From: Geomonas paludis
GTDB lineage: Bacteria > Desulfobacterota > Desulfuromonadia > Geobacterales > Geobacteraceae
Assembly: GCF_014193585.1 (NCBI RefSeq)
Contig: NZ_BLXY01000001.1
Coordinates: 1,111,033 to 1,175,032 of the forward strand
Length of the DNA: 64,000 nt
Direction of reading: 5' to 3'
In this document: positions 1-9,505 of the stretch, piece after piece
How the letters are laid out: each line of letters starts with the position of its first letter
Numbering within the stretch: the stretch's first letter is position 1
The notes under the pieces: generated by a model
The model's input: only the letters and a program-made list of their open reading frames with translations
The model's database searches: none
What the model was told of the DNA's origin: nothing
Translations under genes and position numbers: made by a program

Positions 1-233
1 ACCGCGGACTTGCAGCGCAAGAAGATGAAGGAGTTGTTGGAGACCTTGGAGCGCGACAACCCCTTGGTGAAGAAGAGCCTTTTGAAGGCCTTGTCCAACG
101 TCCACCCGCGCCACTTGCTGGACAAGGGCTTGACCAGGATCCCTTCCTGACGCAGGTCGGCGATGATGTCCTTCACCGTCAGGTGCCCGCAGTAGACGAC
201 GATTCCCACAGCTCCTATGACCATCGGTTCCAT
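1..233 (-). CDS. hypothetical protein, partial (runs off left edge)
   Basis: An ATG at 233 is preceded by a clear GGAGG Shine-Dalgarno six bases upstream. The frame stays open to the window edge, giving at least 77 residues that begin MEPMVIGAVGIVVYCGHL. Third codon positions are strongly G/C, as in neighbouring genes. The opposite strand is also open (1-150) but shows no start and is dominated by TTG codons, so the minus strand is preferred. I do not recognise the family and the C-terminus is missing. It is divergent from the polyferredoxin gene. Confidence 0.45.
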   Translation of the reverse strand, partial: MEPMVIGAVGIVVYCGHLTVKDIIADLRQEGILVKPLSSKWRGWTLDKAFKRLFFTKGLSRSKVSNNSFIFLRCKSA

Positions 234-327
234 ATGCTACCTCCGCTTTCCTTGATGATACGACGGTAGCACGTGGTAGCGACAAAATAAGTCGCAACAT
301 ATAGGCGAGGCAACAAAGGTGAGGTTC

Positions 328-1320
328 ATGGCAGAAAAAAAAGTGCAACAGGTCAGGCTGGCAGTGCAGTGGGGCTTTCTTCTCTTCTCTCTCTACCTGG
401 GAGTGACCTTCTACCGTTTCGTGCTCCATTTCAGAAGCGGCGGCGCCACCCCGTTCGTGGAGCGTCCCGACGGCGTCGAGGCGTTTCTCCCCATCTCCGG
501 CCTGGTGAGTCTCAAGGGGTGGATGACCCTGGGCAGTATCAATGACGTGCACCCGGCGGCGCTGGTGGTCCTGTTGACCGTGATCGCGCTGTCGCTCCTT
601 TTGAAGCGTTCCTTCTGCTCCTGGGTCTGCCCCGTGTCCACCATCACCGAGGTATGCTGGAAGGTGGGGACCAAGCTGTTTGGCAAGAACTTCAAGGTCT
701 GGCTCTGGCTCGACTGGCTGCTGCGTCCGATCAAGTACCTGCTGCTCGCCTTCTTCCTGTTTTCGATCCTGGTGCTCATGGCGCCGGACAGCGTCGCCTC
801 CTTCATCACCGGCGATTACAACAAGATGGCCGACGTGAAGATGCTCGACTTCTTCGTGAACCTGTCCGGTACCCCGCTGGTGGTGATCGGCGTGCTGCTG
901 GCGCTCTCGTTTTTGTTCAAGAACCCGTTCTGCCGTTTCCTCTGCCCGTACGGTGCGCTGCTCGGCCTGGTGTCGCGTCTGTCGCCGGTCAAGGTGCAGC
1001 GCAATGAAAGCGCCTGCATCTCCTGTGGCGGCTGCACCAAGGCCTGCCCGTCCTACATCGACGTGATGCACAAGGAGAGGGTCTGCTCCGAGGAGTGTGT
1101 CGGCTGCCTGCGCTGCGTGAGCGCCTGCCCGAAACCCGAGGCGCTGCAGCTGAAGGCGAAGAACGGCAAGGTGGTGCCGGGCATGGTGTATGCGGCGTTG
1201 GTGGTGGCGGTGTTCATCGGCGGCACCCTGATCGGCCGGGCCACCGGTCACTGGCACAGCGCCATCACCAAGGCCGATTACCAGCGGCTGATAACGGCAC
1301 CCCCGGTGGACCACCCCTAG
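328..1320 (+). CDS. polytopic 4Fe-4S ferredoxin (NapH/CcoG-like)
   Basis: A membrane-bound polyferredoxin of 330 residues, expected to pass electrons between a membrane quinone or flavin donor and a soluble acceptor. Hydrophobic segments lie near residues 12-30, 75-95, 130-150, 180-200 and 285-305. Two CxxxCP motifs (CSWVCP and CRFLCP) are typical of the NapH/YccM/NosR family. They are followed by two ferredoxin-type clusters, CISCGGCTKACP and CVGCLRCVSACP. ATG 328 has AAGGTGAGG just upstream. GTG 319 in the same frame is an alternative start. It stands alone, with no nap, nos or ccoNO genes nearby, so the redox partner is unknown. Confidence 0.85.
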   Translation: MAEKKVQQVRLAVQWGFLLFSLYLGVTFYRFVLHFRSGGATPFVERPDGVEAFLPISGLVSLKGWMTLGSINDVHPAALVVLLTVIALSLLLKRSFCSWVCPVSTITEVCWKVGTKLFGKNFKVWLWLDWLLRPIKYLLLAFFLFSILVLMAPDSVASFITGDYNKMADVKMLDFFVNLSGTPLVVIGVLLALSFLFKNPFCRFLCPYGALLGLVSRLSPVKVQRNESACISCGGCTKACPSYIDVMHKERVCSEECVGCLRCVSACPKPEALQLKAKNGKVVPGMVYAALVVAVFIGGTLIGRATGHWHSAITKADYQRLITAPPVDHP

Positions 1321-1328
1321 CTGTTATT

Positions 1329-1420
1329 CCCTCTCCCTCCGGGAGAGGGTGCCCGAAGGGCGGGTGAGGGATGCAGGCGCCAATCCCCTCACCCTAACCC
1401 TCTCCCAAAGGGAGAGGGGA
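1329..1420. repeat. REP-like dispersed palindromic element, copy 1
   Basis: Two GC-rich hairpin modules lie in opposite orientation. The left one pairs CCCTCTCCC with GGGAGAGGG and runs into GAAGGGCGGGTGAGGG. The right one reads CCCCTCACCC and ends in another CTCTCCC/GGGAGAGG hairpin. Closely related copies lie at about 15160-15310, 34675-34780 and 48646-48757, always between genes. This is the architecture of a REP/BIME-type element, here just downstream of the polyferredoxin gene. Confidence 0.8.
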
Positions 1421-1450
1421 TGCCGGAAAATCATCGCAGCAGGAAAACAA

Positions 1451-1482
1451 AAGAGGGGACGGTATCTCTACCGTCCCCTCTT
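1451..1482. terminator. bidirectional intrinsic terminator
   Basis: A perfect 14-bp stem (AAGAGGGGACGGTA against its complement) has a four-base loop. It sits between the convergent polyferredoxin and DksA-like genes. Read leftward the stem is followed by a T-rich run (TTTGTTTTCCT), so it mainly serves the DksA-like gene. Confidence 0.75.
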
Positions 1483-1554
1483 AGTATTTCCAGCACCGGC
1501 CGGGTAAAAAAGGCTAATGCCCGTTCCCTGCCGCTGTTTCCTGTTTTTGCCCTG

Positions 1555-1974
1555 CTACCCTTCCTCTTCCTCGCCCAGCGCGATCTCGCGGTAGGCGCGG
1601 TCCTCTTCGAAGCGCTTGGTCTGTGCCTGCTGCTTCTCCAGGTCCGCCTTGCACTTGACGCAGTGGCGGGCGAAGGGGACGATCTTCAGCCTCCCGATGG
1701 GGATTTCTTCCTCGCACTCCTCGCAGATGCCGTACTCGCCTTCTTCCAGACGCAGTAAAGCCTCGTCGATATTACGCAATTTCTCGCGCTCCCGGTCGCC
1801 CAGCAAAAGACCGAGTTCACGGTCGCGCTCGCTGGAAGCCTGGTCATAGATGTCGCCGCTCGGCTCGTTGATCGGTGCATCGGAGCCGGACTTGACAGTC
1901 TTGTTAATCTCTTTAAGCGTCTCCTCTTTCATCTTGAGGAGCATCGCTTTCATTTCTTCGGGTTTTTCTGTCAT
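1555..1974 (-). CDS. dksA: DksA/TraR family zinc-finger protein
   Basis: A 139-residue member of the DksA family, which binds RNA polymerase in the secondary channel and alters promoter choice together with ppGpp. An N-terminal coiled coil contains the acidic DIYDQAS tip motif. The C-terminus has a four-cysteine zinc finger, CEEC then CVKC. ATG 1974 (MTEKPEEM) fits the family better than the upstream in-frame start at 2031, and a GGAG lies 11 bases before it. Geobacteria carry several DksA-like paralogues, so this one need not be the main DksA. Confidence 0.85.
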   Translation of the reverse strand: MTEKPEEMKAMLLKMKEETLKEINKTVKSGSDAPINEPSGDIYDQASSERDRELGLLLGDREREKLRNIDEALLRLEEGEYGICEECEEEIPIGRLKIVPFARHCVKCKADLEKQQAQTKRFEEDRAYREIALGEEEEG

Positions 1975-2057
1975 GTATAAACTATCTCCATTTGAGTCAT
2001 TGTCCCGCAAAGCGACGCAATAATACAGCAATAGCGGTCGGTGTCAAGACTAAAAGC

Positions 2058-3404
2058 CTAGTCGATGATCTCCCCAATCAGGTCGTAATCAGAGGAGTCA
2101 GTGATCTTCAATCTCACTATGTCACCGACGTTGGCGTTGCCGGCGGTGATGTACACTTGGCCGTCCACATCGGGTGCCTGACGGGAGGAACGCCCCTTCA
2201 AGAGCAGCTCCGTTTCCTCACTGTACCCCTCGACCAGCACGTCCTCCTCGCTGTCGACCAGGGTGCGGTTGTGCTTGAAGGAGACCCGGGCCTGGGTACG
2301 CATCAGCTTCTTGTGGCGCTCGCGCTTGACCCGCTCGGAGACCTGGTCCGGCATCTCGGCCGCCGGGGTCCCTTCCTCGCGGGAGTAGCAGAACACGCCG
2401 AGGCGGTCGAAGCGGGTCTCCTCGACGAACTGCAGGAGCGTCTTGAAGTCCTCGTTGGTTTCACCCGGGAAGCCGACGATGAGCGAGGTGCGGATGGCGA
2501 TGTCCGGGATCTCCTTACGCAGCTTGGCGATCAGGGCGCGGATGTCGGCCTCGCCGCTTCTGCGCTTCATGTTCTTCAGCACCGGGTCCGAGATGTGCTG
2601 GATGGGGAGGTCCAGGTACTTGCACACCTTGGGTTCGTTCTTGATCAGCTCGATCAGCGAGTCCCTGACCCCGTCCGGGTAGGCGTAGAGAAGCCTGATC
2701 CACTTGAGCCCGTCCAGCTTGGCCAGTTCCTGCACCAGGAGCTCGAGGCTCGGCTGTTCCGGCAGGTCGCGGCCGTAGGCGGTGATGTCCTGGGCGATCA
2801 GGTTGAGTTCCTTCACCCCCGACTCTACCAGCGCCTTCGCTTCCGCCATGAGCGTCGCGAAGGGGCGCGAGCGGTGCGCGCCGCGCAGGGACGGGATGAC
2901 GCAGTAGGAGCAGTTGTTGGAGCACCCTTCCGCGATCTTCAGGTAGGCCGTGTAGTGCGGCGAGGACTGCAGGCGCGGCAACTCGTCGTTGTAGACGAAG
3001 TTGGGGTCGCCGGTGTAGCAGAGCTGGGCCTCGGTCCCCTTCTTCTCGGCGATGATCTCCGCGATGCGCGGGTAGTCGCCGGTGCCGATGAAGATGTCCA
3101 CCTCGGGGAGTTCCTTGGCGAGCTCCTCCTGGTAGCGCTGCGGCAGGCAGCCGGTCACGATCAGGAGCTTGCAGCGCGCGTCGTGCTTCCTGTCGGCCAG
3201 GTCGAGGATGGTGTCGATGCTCTCCTGCTTGGCCTCCTTGATGAAGGAGCAGGTGTTCACCACGATGATATCGGCCTGCATCTCGTCGGTGGTGACTTCG
3301 TACTCGTCCTTGGAGAGGTAGCCCAGCATCACCTCGGCATCCACCAGGTTCTTCGGGCAGCCCAGGCTCACCAGGCTTACTTTTTCCTTAATCTTCTGGT
3401 TCAA
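2058..3404 (-). CDS. rimO: ribosomal protein S12 methylthiotransferase RimO
   Basis: A radical SAM enzyme of 448 residues that methylthiolates the conserved aspartate of ribosomal protein S12. The N-terminal UPF0004 domain begins [16 protein letters not shown] and contributes the cysteines for an auxiliary 4Fe-4S cluster. The radical SAM motif [11 protein letters not shown] follows, and the protein ends in a TRAM domain. The start is TTG at 3404 with GAGGGGA upstream. It is 17 bp downstream of yajQ in the same orientation, so the two are probably co-transcribed. Confidence 0.95.
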   Translation of the reverse strand: MNQKIKEKVSLVSLGCPKNLVDAEVMLGYLSKDEYEVTTDEMQADIIVVNTCSFIKEAKQESIDTILDLADRKHDARCKLLIVTGCLPQRYQEELAKELPEVDIFIGTGDYPRIAEIIAEKKGTEAQLCYTGDPNFVYNDELPRLQSSPHYTAYLKIAEGCSNNCSYCVIPSLRGAHRSRPFATLMAEAKALVESGVKELNLIAQDITAYGRDLPEQPSLELLVQELAKLDGLKWIRLLYAYPDGVRDSLIELIKNEPKVCKYLDLPIQHISDPVLKNMKRRSGEADIRALIAKLRKEIPDIAIRTSLIVGFPGETNEDFKTLLQFVEETRFDRLGVFCYSREEGTPAAEMPDQVSERVKRERHKKLMRTQARVSFKHNRTLVDSEEDVLVEGYSEETELLLKGRSSRQAPDVDGQVYITAGNANVGDIVRLKITDSSDYDLIGEIID

Positions 3405-3421
3405 AAAAATCCCCTCTTCTA

Positions 3422-3907
3422 TCAGCTTCTGAAGTTGACGAACTGCATGTCGATGTCGAGATCCTTGCCTTTGAGGATCCGGATCACCTCCTGCAGGTCG
3501 TCGATGTTCTTGCCGGTGACCCGGATCTGGTCGTCCTGGATCTGGCTTTGTACCTTGAGTTTGGTTTCCTTGATCACCGCTCCGATCTCCTTGGCCTTCT
3601 CCTTGGAGATCCCCACCTGCAGGGTGATGATCTGGCGCACCATGCTGCCGGAGGCCTGCTCCACCTTGCCGTACTGTAGCGCCTTAGGCGAGATGTTGCG
3701 CTTGACGAACTTGGACTGCAGGATGTCGATGACCGCCTTCAGCTTGAAGTCGTCCTCGGAAAGGACCTTGATGCTTTCCTTCTCCAGGGTTACCTCGCTC
3801 TTGGACCCCTTGAAGTCGTAGCGCTGCCCGATCTCCTTCACGGTCTGGTTGATGGCGTTGTCGACTTCCTGCATGTCGACCTTGGAAACGATGTCGAATG
3901 ACGGCAT
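3422..3907 (-). CDS. yajQ: YajQ family nucleotide-binding protein
   Basis: A 161-residue protein of the YajQ/UPF0234 family, made of two ferredoxin-like domains. Some members bind cyclic di-GMP or nucleotides and act as regulatory partners. It starts [22 protein letters not shown], the usual family N-terminus, and is full length. ATG 3907 is preceded by GGAGGTGTT. It is immediately upstream of rimO. No ligand can be assigned from sequence alone. Confidence 0.93.
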   Translation of the reverse strand: MPSFDIVSKVDMQEVDNAINQTVKEIGQRYDFKGSKSEVTLEKESIKVLSEDDFKLKAVIDILQSKFVKRNISPKALQYGKVEQASGSMVRQIITLQVGISKEKAKEIGAVIKETKLKVQSQIQDDQIRVTGKNIDDLQEVIRILKGKDLDIDMQFVNFRS

Positions 3908-3921
3908 AACACCTCCTAAAA

Positions 3922-4176
3922 GCAGATTGAGATTAAGATTAAGACTAAGTAGAACCAGAAACTCGTCCCCATCCTTAATCTCGATCTTTTTCTTGTTTGT
4001 TTTTCAGGTCGTTCTTAATCTCAATCTTTGTCTTTATCTGTTTTTTTTAAGCAGATTGAGATTAAGATTAAGACTAAGTAGAACCAGAAACTCGTCTCCA
4101 TCCTTAATCTCGATCTTTTTCTTGTTTGTTTTTCAGGTCGTTCTTAATCTCAATCTTTGTCTTTATCTGTTTTTTC
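3922..4176. repeat. tandem duplication of a 129-bp AT-rich unit with internal inverted repeats
   Basis: Two nearly identical copies (3922-4050 and 4051-4176) differ at only a couple of bases, for example 3967 versus 4096, and in the length of the terminal T run. Each copy begins with a hexamer-like run of ATTAAG/ACTAAG and ends with its complement. GATTGAGATTAAG pairs with CTTAATCTCAATC, so each copy can fold into a long hairpin. The block separates yajQ from lolA, and the lolA stop codon overlaps its right end. A short relative lies at 41279-41315. Confidence 0.9.
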
Positions 4177-4883
4177 TATCTTTTTATGACCTGCACCCCC
4201 GAGGGGATCTTGAAGCTGAACTTGCCGCTGGAGATGCCGCGGTTGGTCTTCACGTTGCTGAAGTCCATCCTGGTGGTGTTGCCGGTCTGGTCCACCACCG
4301 TGGAGGAGAGCACCGGGAACGGGGTCGAACTCTTCCCCTTGGCGACCATGCTCTCGACGGCCTCGCCGGAGATGGTCAGCAGCAGCTTGGCCATGGCCGG
4401 GCTCTTCTTGTGCGGGGTGAGCTCCAGCTGGTAGTTGCCGCTCTTGTCCTTTTGCTCGGCGGCGAAGGCGATGCTGAAGTCCTTGGAGACCTGACCCAGC
4501 CCCGACAGATAGTTCATGGCGATGCCGTTGCTGGCCTCGAGGAGCTGCGCCAGGTCCATCACCATGACCTGCTTCTGGTCCGGGATGTAGTACCACACGG
4601 TCTTGCCGTTGGAGACGATCTGCTGCTTGGGCTTGGTGTAGTTGAAGCGGAACATGGACTCCTTGCCCCCGCCCTTCTTCAGCAGGAGCTCTCCGGCACC
4701 CTTCTCCTCGCGCTTCATGGCCTTGATGCTGCTTCTCTGGCTGAAGTCGGCCTGCAGGTCGTTCAGCGAGCCGTAACCCTGCTCGATGGTGCGCACCACC
4801 TGGGCGAGTTCGGCGCAAAGGGCCACGCCGGCGTTGAGGGCTATCAGGGCGAGACACAGGACGGCGGTTCTGGCGATTTTCAT
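4176..4883 (-). CDS. lolA: outer-membrane lipoprotein carrier protein, LolA-like
   Basis: A periplasmic chaperone-like protein of 235 residues that would shuttle lipoproteins from the inner to the outer membrane. A signal peptide is clear (MKIARTAVLCLALIALNAGV, cleaved near ALCAE). The mature part has the LolA-type pattern LQADFSQRSS, a half-barrel core and a conserved WYYIPDQKQV strand. ATG 4883 has AGAGG eight bases upstream. A longer in-frame start at 4922 would read through a dispersed palindrome and spoil the signal peptide, so it is rejected. Confidence 0.85.
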   Translation of the reverse strand: MKIARTAVLCLALIALNAGVALCAELAQVVRTIEQGYGSLNDLQADFSQRSSIKAMKREEKGAGELLLKKGGGKESMFRFNYTKPKQQIVSNGKTVWYYIPDQKQVMVMDLAQLLEASNGIAMNYLSGLGQVSKDFSIAFAAEQKDKSGNYQLELTPHKKSPAMAKLLLTISGEAVESMVAKGKSSTPFPVLSSTVVDQTGNTTRMDFSNVKTNRGISSGKFSFKIPSGVQVIKR

Positions 4884-4910
4884 ATCTTCGACCTCTGAAA
4901 GTAGTGAAAA

Positions 4911-4939
4911 GGGGACAGGCACCTGCGGAGCCAGTCCCC
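4911..4939. repeat. dispersed imperfect palindrome (GGGGAC...GTCCCC type), copy 1
   Basis: A 29-base imperfect palindrome with GGGGAC/GTCCCC outer arms and GGC/GCC inner arms lies 28 bases upstream of lolA. An almost identical 30-base copy in opposite orientation is at 50662-50691. A partial arm is at about 10580-10595. Confidence 0.75.
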
Positions 4940-5007
4940 TACATGTGCCGCGGTGGCGGCAGTTTGACCGGGCATTCTGACATACAACCGGGCAAGGTGC
5001 AACCTTT

Positions 5008-5607
5008 TCATTGCTCCAGTGCGCCCAGCAGGGCCCCCAGCGACGCGGGCGCCGGAATGAGGAAGATGCTGCCGCCGCAGAGCGAATCGGAGACCGAGAA
5101 CATGGCGTCGATCATCACCACCGCCTCGTCCGTTTCACCCCGCTCCAGCGCCCGGGCCAGGATGTCGCCGCCCAGCCCGGCGCTCAGCGCCGGGACCGAG
5201 GGGAGCAGGGTCATCTTCAGCGAGTTGCCCAGGGCATTGAGGCAGGCCGAGGCGAGGATGTTGCCGACCTCCATCAGGGTGGAGCGCTCCATCTCGGAGA
5301 GCGGCTCCCCTTCCTTGGGAACCTGCCCCAGCAACAGTTCCAGGATCCGCTGCGCGTTCTCGCGGAGCAACAGGATCAGGATGCTGCCGCGCACGTTGCC
5401 CAGGATCTGCAGCTGCAGGGCGGTCACCTCCTGCGAGCCGAGCAGGTGCGACACTTCGGAGCCTTCCAGCACCTGGAGCCGGGGCACCTGGATGCTGACC
5501 CCCTTGCCCATCAGCTGGGACAGGGCGACCGCGGCGTGCTGCATCCCGGTGTTGCACACGTGGGTGAGGGCGTTCAGTTCGCCGTCGTGCAATTCGTGGT
5601 GGGCCAT
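5008..5607 (-). CDS. cheC: CheC-type chemotaxis phosphatase
   Basis: A 199-residue CheC/CheX-fold protein, predicted to dephosphorylate CheY-P. Both active-site helices carry the E..N pattern: ELNALTHVCNTGMQHAA near residue 10 and EMERSTLMEVGNILASACLNAL near residue 105. Two intact sites fit CheC. CheC often works with CheD, but no cheD is nearby. ATG 5607 has GGAGG upstream. It is the last gene of the leftward che operon, 62 bp after cheA. Confidence 0.88.
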   Translation of the reverse strand: MAHHELHDGELNALTHVCNTGMQHAAVALSQLMGKGVSIQVPRLQVLEGSEVSHLLGSQEVTALQLQILGNVRGSILILLLRENAQRILELLLGQVPKEGEPLSEMERSTLMEVGNILASACLNALGNSLKMTLLPSVPALSAGLGGDILARALERGETDEAVVMIDAMFSVSDSLCGGSIFLIPAPASLGALLGALEQ

Positions 5608-5669
5608 GCTAGCCTCCGCTGGTAAGCCGTTGCCGGTGGGGGCAACGGCGGTTAACGATCGGGAATCGG

Positions 5670-7352
5670 TTACAGCAGTCCGGCCAAATCGAGTATGGCG
5701 ACGATCTCGCCGTCGCCCAAGGTGGCGCCGCCGGCCACACCCGCCAACTTGGAGAGCGGCCGCCCCAGCTGCTTTACGAACAGCTCGTGCTGGCCGAGGA
5801 GCCGGTCCACCACGATGCCGACGCGGCGCCCGCGGGCCTCGGTGACGAAGAGGGGGAGGATGCCGTCGGGGAAGCGCCCCAGCGGCAGCCCCAGCACCCG
5901 GTTCAGCGACAGCAGCGGGATCGCCTCGTCGTCGAGCTGGAACATCTGCCGCTTGCCCATGGTCTCGATCTGGCGCCGGGACAGCTCCACGGTGCGCTGC
6001 ACCGCGTTCACGGGGATCGCCGCCTTCACCTGGCCCACCTGCACCACCAGCGCGTGGATGATGGCGATGGTGAGCGGCAGCCTAAGCGTGATGGTGGTGC
6101 CCACACCCGGCTCGGACTCGATCCCCAGCGTCCCCCCGAGTTTCTGAATGGCGGCGTTGACCGCGTCCATCCCCACCCCGCGGCCGGAGATGTCGGTCAC
6201 TTCCTTGGCGGTGGAGAAGCCGGGGATGCAGGAGAGCATGAGCGCCTGGCGCGGCGACAAGAGCTCTCCCTCTTCCGGGGTCAGGATACCCTTGGCGATG
6301 GCGGCGGCGATCATGGTGGCGGGCTCCATGCCCCGGCCGTCGTCGCGCACCGTGATCTGGATGCGGTCCCGGTCCCGGGTCACGGCGAGCCGCACCGTCC
6401 CCCGCGCCGGCTTGCCCGCCCGCTCCCGCTCCCCGCTTTCCTCGATGCCGTGGTCCACGGCGTTTCTCAGGATGTGGTTCAGCGGGTCGACGAGCTGCTC
6501 CAGCATACCGCGGTCGAGGCCGATTTCACGCCCGGTCAGCTCGAAATGGATCTCCTTGCCGCTTTTCTTGGCGACCGAACGCACCGAGCGCTGGAAGCGG
6601 TCGCTGATCGCCTCGAACGGCATCAGGCGCACCTTCATCACCTCGTCGTGCAGGGAGCGCAGCAGCTTGGCGGTCTCGGAGATGGCGTCGTTCAGGGCCG
6701 GGGAGGCCAACTCGCCGGCGATGGTCAGAAGGCGCTGCTTGTTGGTGACCAGCTCGCCGGTCAGGTTGATCAGGTGATCCAGCAGTTCCGTCTTCACCCG
6801 CACCGTACCGCCCGCCTCGCCGGCCGGCTCCTTGGCCTTTTCCGCCTCCGGCGCTGGCGGGGCGGCTTCCGCCGCGGTGGCGGAGGGGGCGGGGCCAGTC
6901 GGGGCGGGGGAGGGGACGGCGTCGGCCGCGGCTCCCTGGGCTTCAGCCTGTTCGGCCGGGGCCGCCTTGGGCGCTGCCGGGGCGTAGGTCGCCAGCCGCT
7001 GCGCGAAGTCGCCGGTGGGGAGGGTGGACGGGCGCTCCTGCTCCACGTCCTGGAGCAGCACGTCGATCAGGTCGACCCCCTCCAGGAGCAGGTCGGCGAC
7101 GCCGGCGTCGAAGGGGGTGGCCCCGTCGCGCACGCGCGCCATCAGGTCCTCCATGCTGTGGGCCACCACCACCACGTCGCCGTACTCCATCGACGCAGCC
7201 ATCCCTTTCAGCGAGTGCGCGCCGCGGAACAGGGCGTCCACGGCACTGCGCTCCCCGGGCGACTGCTCGAGGGCCACTACCTGCTCCGCGATGGTGCGCA
7301 GGTACTCCCGGGATTCCGAGAGGAAGAGGGCCTTGTACTGCGACATGTCCAT
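5670..7352 (-). CDS. cheA: chemotaxis histidine kinase CheA
   Basis: The 560-residue receptor-coupled kinase that phosphorylates CheY. The N-terminal HPt domain has the phospho-acceptor His46 in RGAHSLKGMAAS. An Ala/Pro-rich linker (about residues 115-180) stands where P2 usually lies, and no CheY-binding P2 domain is evident. The dimerisation helices, the HATPase (NAVDHG, DDGRGM, GRGVGMD, GTTITLRLPL) and a C-terminal CheW-like domain follow. It starts 3 bp after the cheY stop. Confidence 0.95.
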   Translation of the reverse strand: MDMSQYKALFLSESREYLRTIAEQVVALEQSPGERSAVDALFRGAHSLKGMAASMEYGDVVVVAHSMEDLMARVRDGATPFDAGVADLLLEGVDLIDVLLQDVEQERPSTLPTGDFAQRLATYAPAAPKAAPAEQAEAQGAAADAVPSPAPTGPAPSATAAEAAPPAPEAEKAKEPAGEAGGTVRVKTELLDHLINLTGELVTNKQRLLTIAGELASPALNDAISETAKLLRSLHDEVMKVRLMPFEAISDRFQRSVRSVAKKSGKEIHFELTGREIGLDRGMLEQLVDPLNHILRNAVDHGIEESGERERAGKPARGTVRLAVTRDRDRIQITVRDDGRGMEPATMIAAAIAKGILTPEEGELLSPRQALMLSCIPGFSTAKEVTDISGRGVGMDAVNAAIQKLGGTLGIESEPGVGTTITLRLPLTIAIIHALVVQVGQVKAAIPVNAVQRTVELSRRQIETMGKRQMFQLDDEAIPLLSLNRVLGLPLGRFPDGILPLFVTEARGRRVGIVVDRLLGQHELFVKQLGRPLSKLAGVAGGATLGDGEIVAILDLAGLL

Positions 7353-7355
7353 CGG

Positions 7356-7721
7356 TTACCCCTGGGCCACTTCCCTGAGCACACGGGTGACCAGTTCCGG
7401 GTTGAACGGCTTCAGTATGAAGGCCTTGGCGCCGGCCTCGGTCGCGGCGGCGGTGAGCGCCTCCTGGCCGATGGCGGAACACATCACCACGCGGGCCCCG
7501 GCGTCGTAGGCCATGATCTCCTGCAGCGCCTCGATCCCCGTCTTGTTGGGCATCACGATGTCCAGGGTGACCAGGTCGGGGAGGCATTCCTTGTATTTCG
7601 CAACGGCTTCCACGCCGTCGGATGCCTCGTCGGCTATCTCGTACCCGTCCTCGACGAGGATGTCGCGCAGCATTTTCCTCATGAACAGGGAGTCGTCAAC
7701 TATCATGACCTTCAAGGCCAT
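7356..7721 (-). CDS. cheY: chemotaxis response regulator CheY
   Basis: A stand-alone receiver domain of 121 residues with no output domain. The acidic pair D9/D10, phospho-acceptor D54 (TLDIVMP), S82 and K104 (ILKPF) are all present. It is expected to carry phosphate from CheA to its target and to be dephosphorylated by the neighbouring CheC. ATG 7721 has AGGAGG upstream and overlaps the cheW stop by one base. Confidence 0.95.
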   Translation of the reverse strand: MALKVMIVDDSLFMRKMLRDILVEDGYEIADEASDGVEAVAKYKECLPDLVTLDIVMPNKTGIEALQEIMAYDAGARVVMCSAIGQEALTAAATEAGAKAFILKPFNPELVTRVLREVAQG

Positions 7722-8173
7722 CAGGTACCTCCTGGTTTGGCATTGTTGGGGGCGCTTTGCTGCAGTTCCTGCTCCAGGCCGTTTAAAAGCGTCTCCAGGC
7801 GGAGCAGGCGCACGCTCCCCTGCGGCGTCTCGAGCAGCGCCTCAACGAGCGGATCTTCGTGGCTGCCGAAGCTGGTGATGCTGGTAGCGTCGAGGATGGA
7901 GCCGACGGCGTCCACCCTGAGGGCGAGGTGGGCGAGCCGGGTGTCGATGACCAGGATCTTGCCCGGCACCGGGCGCCCCGGCAGGCGCAGGTAGCCGGCC
8001 AGGTCCACCAGCGCGGTGAGGTTGCCGTGGAAGTTGATCAGCCCCAGGTAGTGGGGCGGCGCTCCCGCAAAGGGATAGCACTGCTGCGGCTCCATCACCT
8101 CGCAGACCTCCTGCAGGTTCAGGGCGAACTGCTGCCGTGCCGCGCTGAACAGGAGCAGGCGCTCGGCGGTCAC
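7721..8173 (-). CDS. cheW: chemotaxis coupling protein CheW
   Basis: A 150-residue CheW-domain protein linking receptor and kinase. It begins [23 protein letters not shown] and has the conserved [19 protein letters not shown] segment. The C-terminus is somewhat longer than in minimal CheW proteins. The GTG start at 8173 overlaps the mcp stop by four bases (GTGA), which points to translational coupling. Confidence 0.92.
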   Translation of the reverse strand: MTAERLLLFSAARQQFALNLQEVCEVMEPQQCYPFAGAPPHYLGLINFHGNLTALVDLAGYLRLPGRPVPGKILVIDTRLAHLALRVDAVGSILDATSITSFGSHEDPLVEALLETPQGSVRLLRLETLLNGLEQELQQSAPNNAKPGGT

Positions 8174-9468
8174 GCCTCGGGCTCCGGTGCGGGCTCGGGC
8201 CCGACCTGGAAGCGCTCCACCGAGCGCAGCAGCTCGTCGGCGAGCTGGGCCAGCTCCTGGGTCTGGTACACCATCTCCTGCATGGCCGAGTGCTGCTCCT
8301 CCGTGGCGGCGGAGACCTCCTCGGTGGAGGCCGCATTGTCCTCGGCGACCTTGGCGATCTCGTCCACCATGCTCACCATCTTGGCCGCCCCGGTGGTCTG
8401 CATCTGGGAGAGGTCGGCGATGGAGTTCGCCTTTCTCTCGGTCTCGACGACGGTGGCGAGGATCTCCTTGAAGGCGTCCGCGGTGGTGTCGAGGTTCTTC
8501 TTGCCCACGATGATGCCGCGCGAGCTGTCGGTGATGGTCTCCTGCACCCTGCGGCTCTCCACCTTGACCAGGTCGATCAGCTCCACGATCTCGGTGGCGC
8601 TCTTGGCGCTGCCGTCGGCGAGCTTTCTCACCTCCTCTGCCACCACGCCGAAACCCTTGCCGTACTCGCCGGCGCGGGCCGCCTCGATGGAGGCGTTCAG
8701 GGCGAGCAGGTTGGTCTGGCGCGACATCTCCACGATGAAGTCCGCGATCTTGCCCACCTGCTGCAGCTTGCCGTTCAGGTCCATGAACTGCATGCTGATC
8801 AGCTCCACCGAGTCGAAGAAGCTCTTCAGCCGCTCCACGGAGTCGGTGGCGAGCTCGCCACCCTTCTGCGCGGTGAGGCTCGTCTCCCGGGCCGCCTTGG
8901 CGGTCTCCTTGGCGCGGCGCGCCACCAGGTCCACCGAGATCGCCATCTCGTGGATCACCTTGGCGCTCTTGGAGAGCATCTCCGCCTGGTTCTCCGCGCC
9001 CCCCGAGATGCTCTCGATGGCCTGCGCCACCTCCTCGGTGGAGGCGTTGATCTCCAGGGCGCTGGAGGAGAGGGTGCGCGAGGATTCGGAGACCTGCTCG
9101 GAGGTGTGACGGATCTGGCGCACCAGGGTGCGCAGGTTCTCCTGCATGGTGTTGATCGAGAGCGCCATGGAGTGGGTCTCGTCCGGGAAGCGGGTGGCGG
9201 GAAAGTCGAGGTTGCTGGACAGGTCGCCCTGGCTGATCGCCTCGGTGGCGCCGCGCAGGAGGGTGATGTTCCTGGTGAAGCTCTTCGAGAAGAAGGCGCC
9301 CAACAGGAGCCCCACGGAGAGGGCGGCCACATAGGAGAGCGCGTTGGTCAGCTCCGGCGGCAGCCCGACCCGGCCGATCCAGGTGGGCACGAAGACGACG
9401 GCGGCGACCACGGTCAGAAAGCCCAGTATGAACTTGTAGCCGATCTGAATGTATATGGGGCGAGACAT
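8170..9468 (-). CDS. methyl-accepting chemotaxis protein without a periplasmic sensor domain
   Basis: A 432-residue receptor. Two transmembrane helices near residues 10-28 and 40-60 are separated by only about a dozen residues, so there is no periplasmic ligand-binding domain. A HAMP-like segment and a long signalling coiled coil follow, with the hairpin tip near [28 protein letters not shown] 9468 is chosen for AAGGAG eight bases upstream. In-frame ATGs at 9486 and 9495 lack this. Lacking a sensor domain, it may sense membrane state or work with another protein. Confidence 0.93.
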   Translation of the reverse strand: MSRPIYIQIGYKFILGFLTVVAAVVFVPTWIGRVGLPPELTNALSYVAALSVGLLLGAFFSKSFTRNITLLRGATEAISQGDLSSNLDFPATRFPDETHSMALSINTMQENLRTLVRQIRHTSEQVSESSRTLSSSALEINASTEEVAQAIESISGGAENQAEMLSKSAKVIHEMAISVDLVARRAKETAKAARETSLTAQKGGELATDSVERLKSFFDSVELISMQFMDLNGKLQQVGKIADFIVEMSRQTNLLALNASIEAARAGEYGKGFGVVAEEVRKLADGSAKSATEIVELIDLVKVESRRVQETITDSSRGIIVGKKNLDTTADAFKEILATVVETERKANSIADLSQMQTTGAAKMVSMVDEIAKVAEDNAASTEEVSAATEEQHSAMQEMVYQTQELAQLADELLRSVERFQVGPEPAPEPEA

Positions 9469-9505
9469 GCGGTGAACTCCTTTCATGAAAGGCAAAGATG
9501 CACAG

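Noticed and set aside
1..150. Plus-strand open frame at the left edge
   Set aside because: It is dominated by TTG codons with no visible start. The minus-strand ORF has a clear ribosome binding site and normal codon use.
1992..3821. 609-codon open frame on the plus strand opposite rimO and yajQ
   Set aside because: It is the antisense shadow of two well-supported conserved genes in GC-rich DNA. The protein has no recognisable domain.
3849..4898. Plus-strand frame with duplicated Arg-Leu-rich segments across the tandem repeat
   Set aside because: The protein repeat only reflects the 129-bp DNA duplication, and the rest is antisense to lolA and yajQ.
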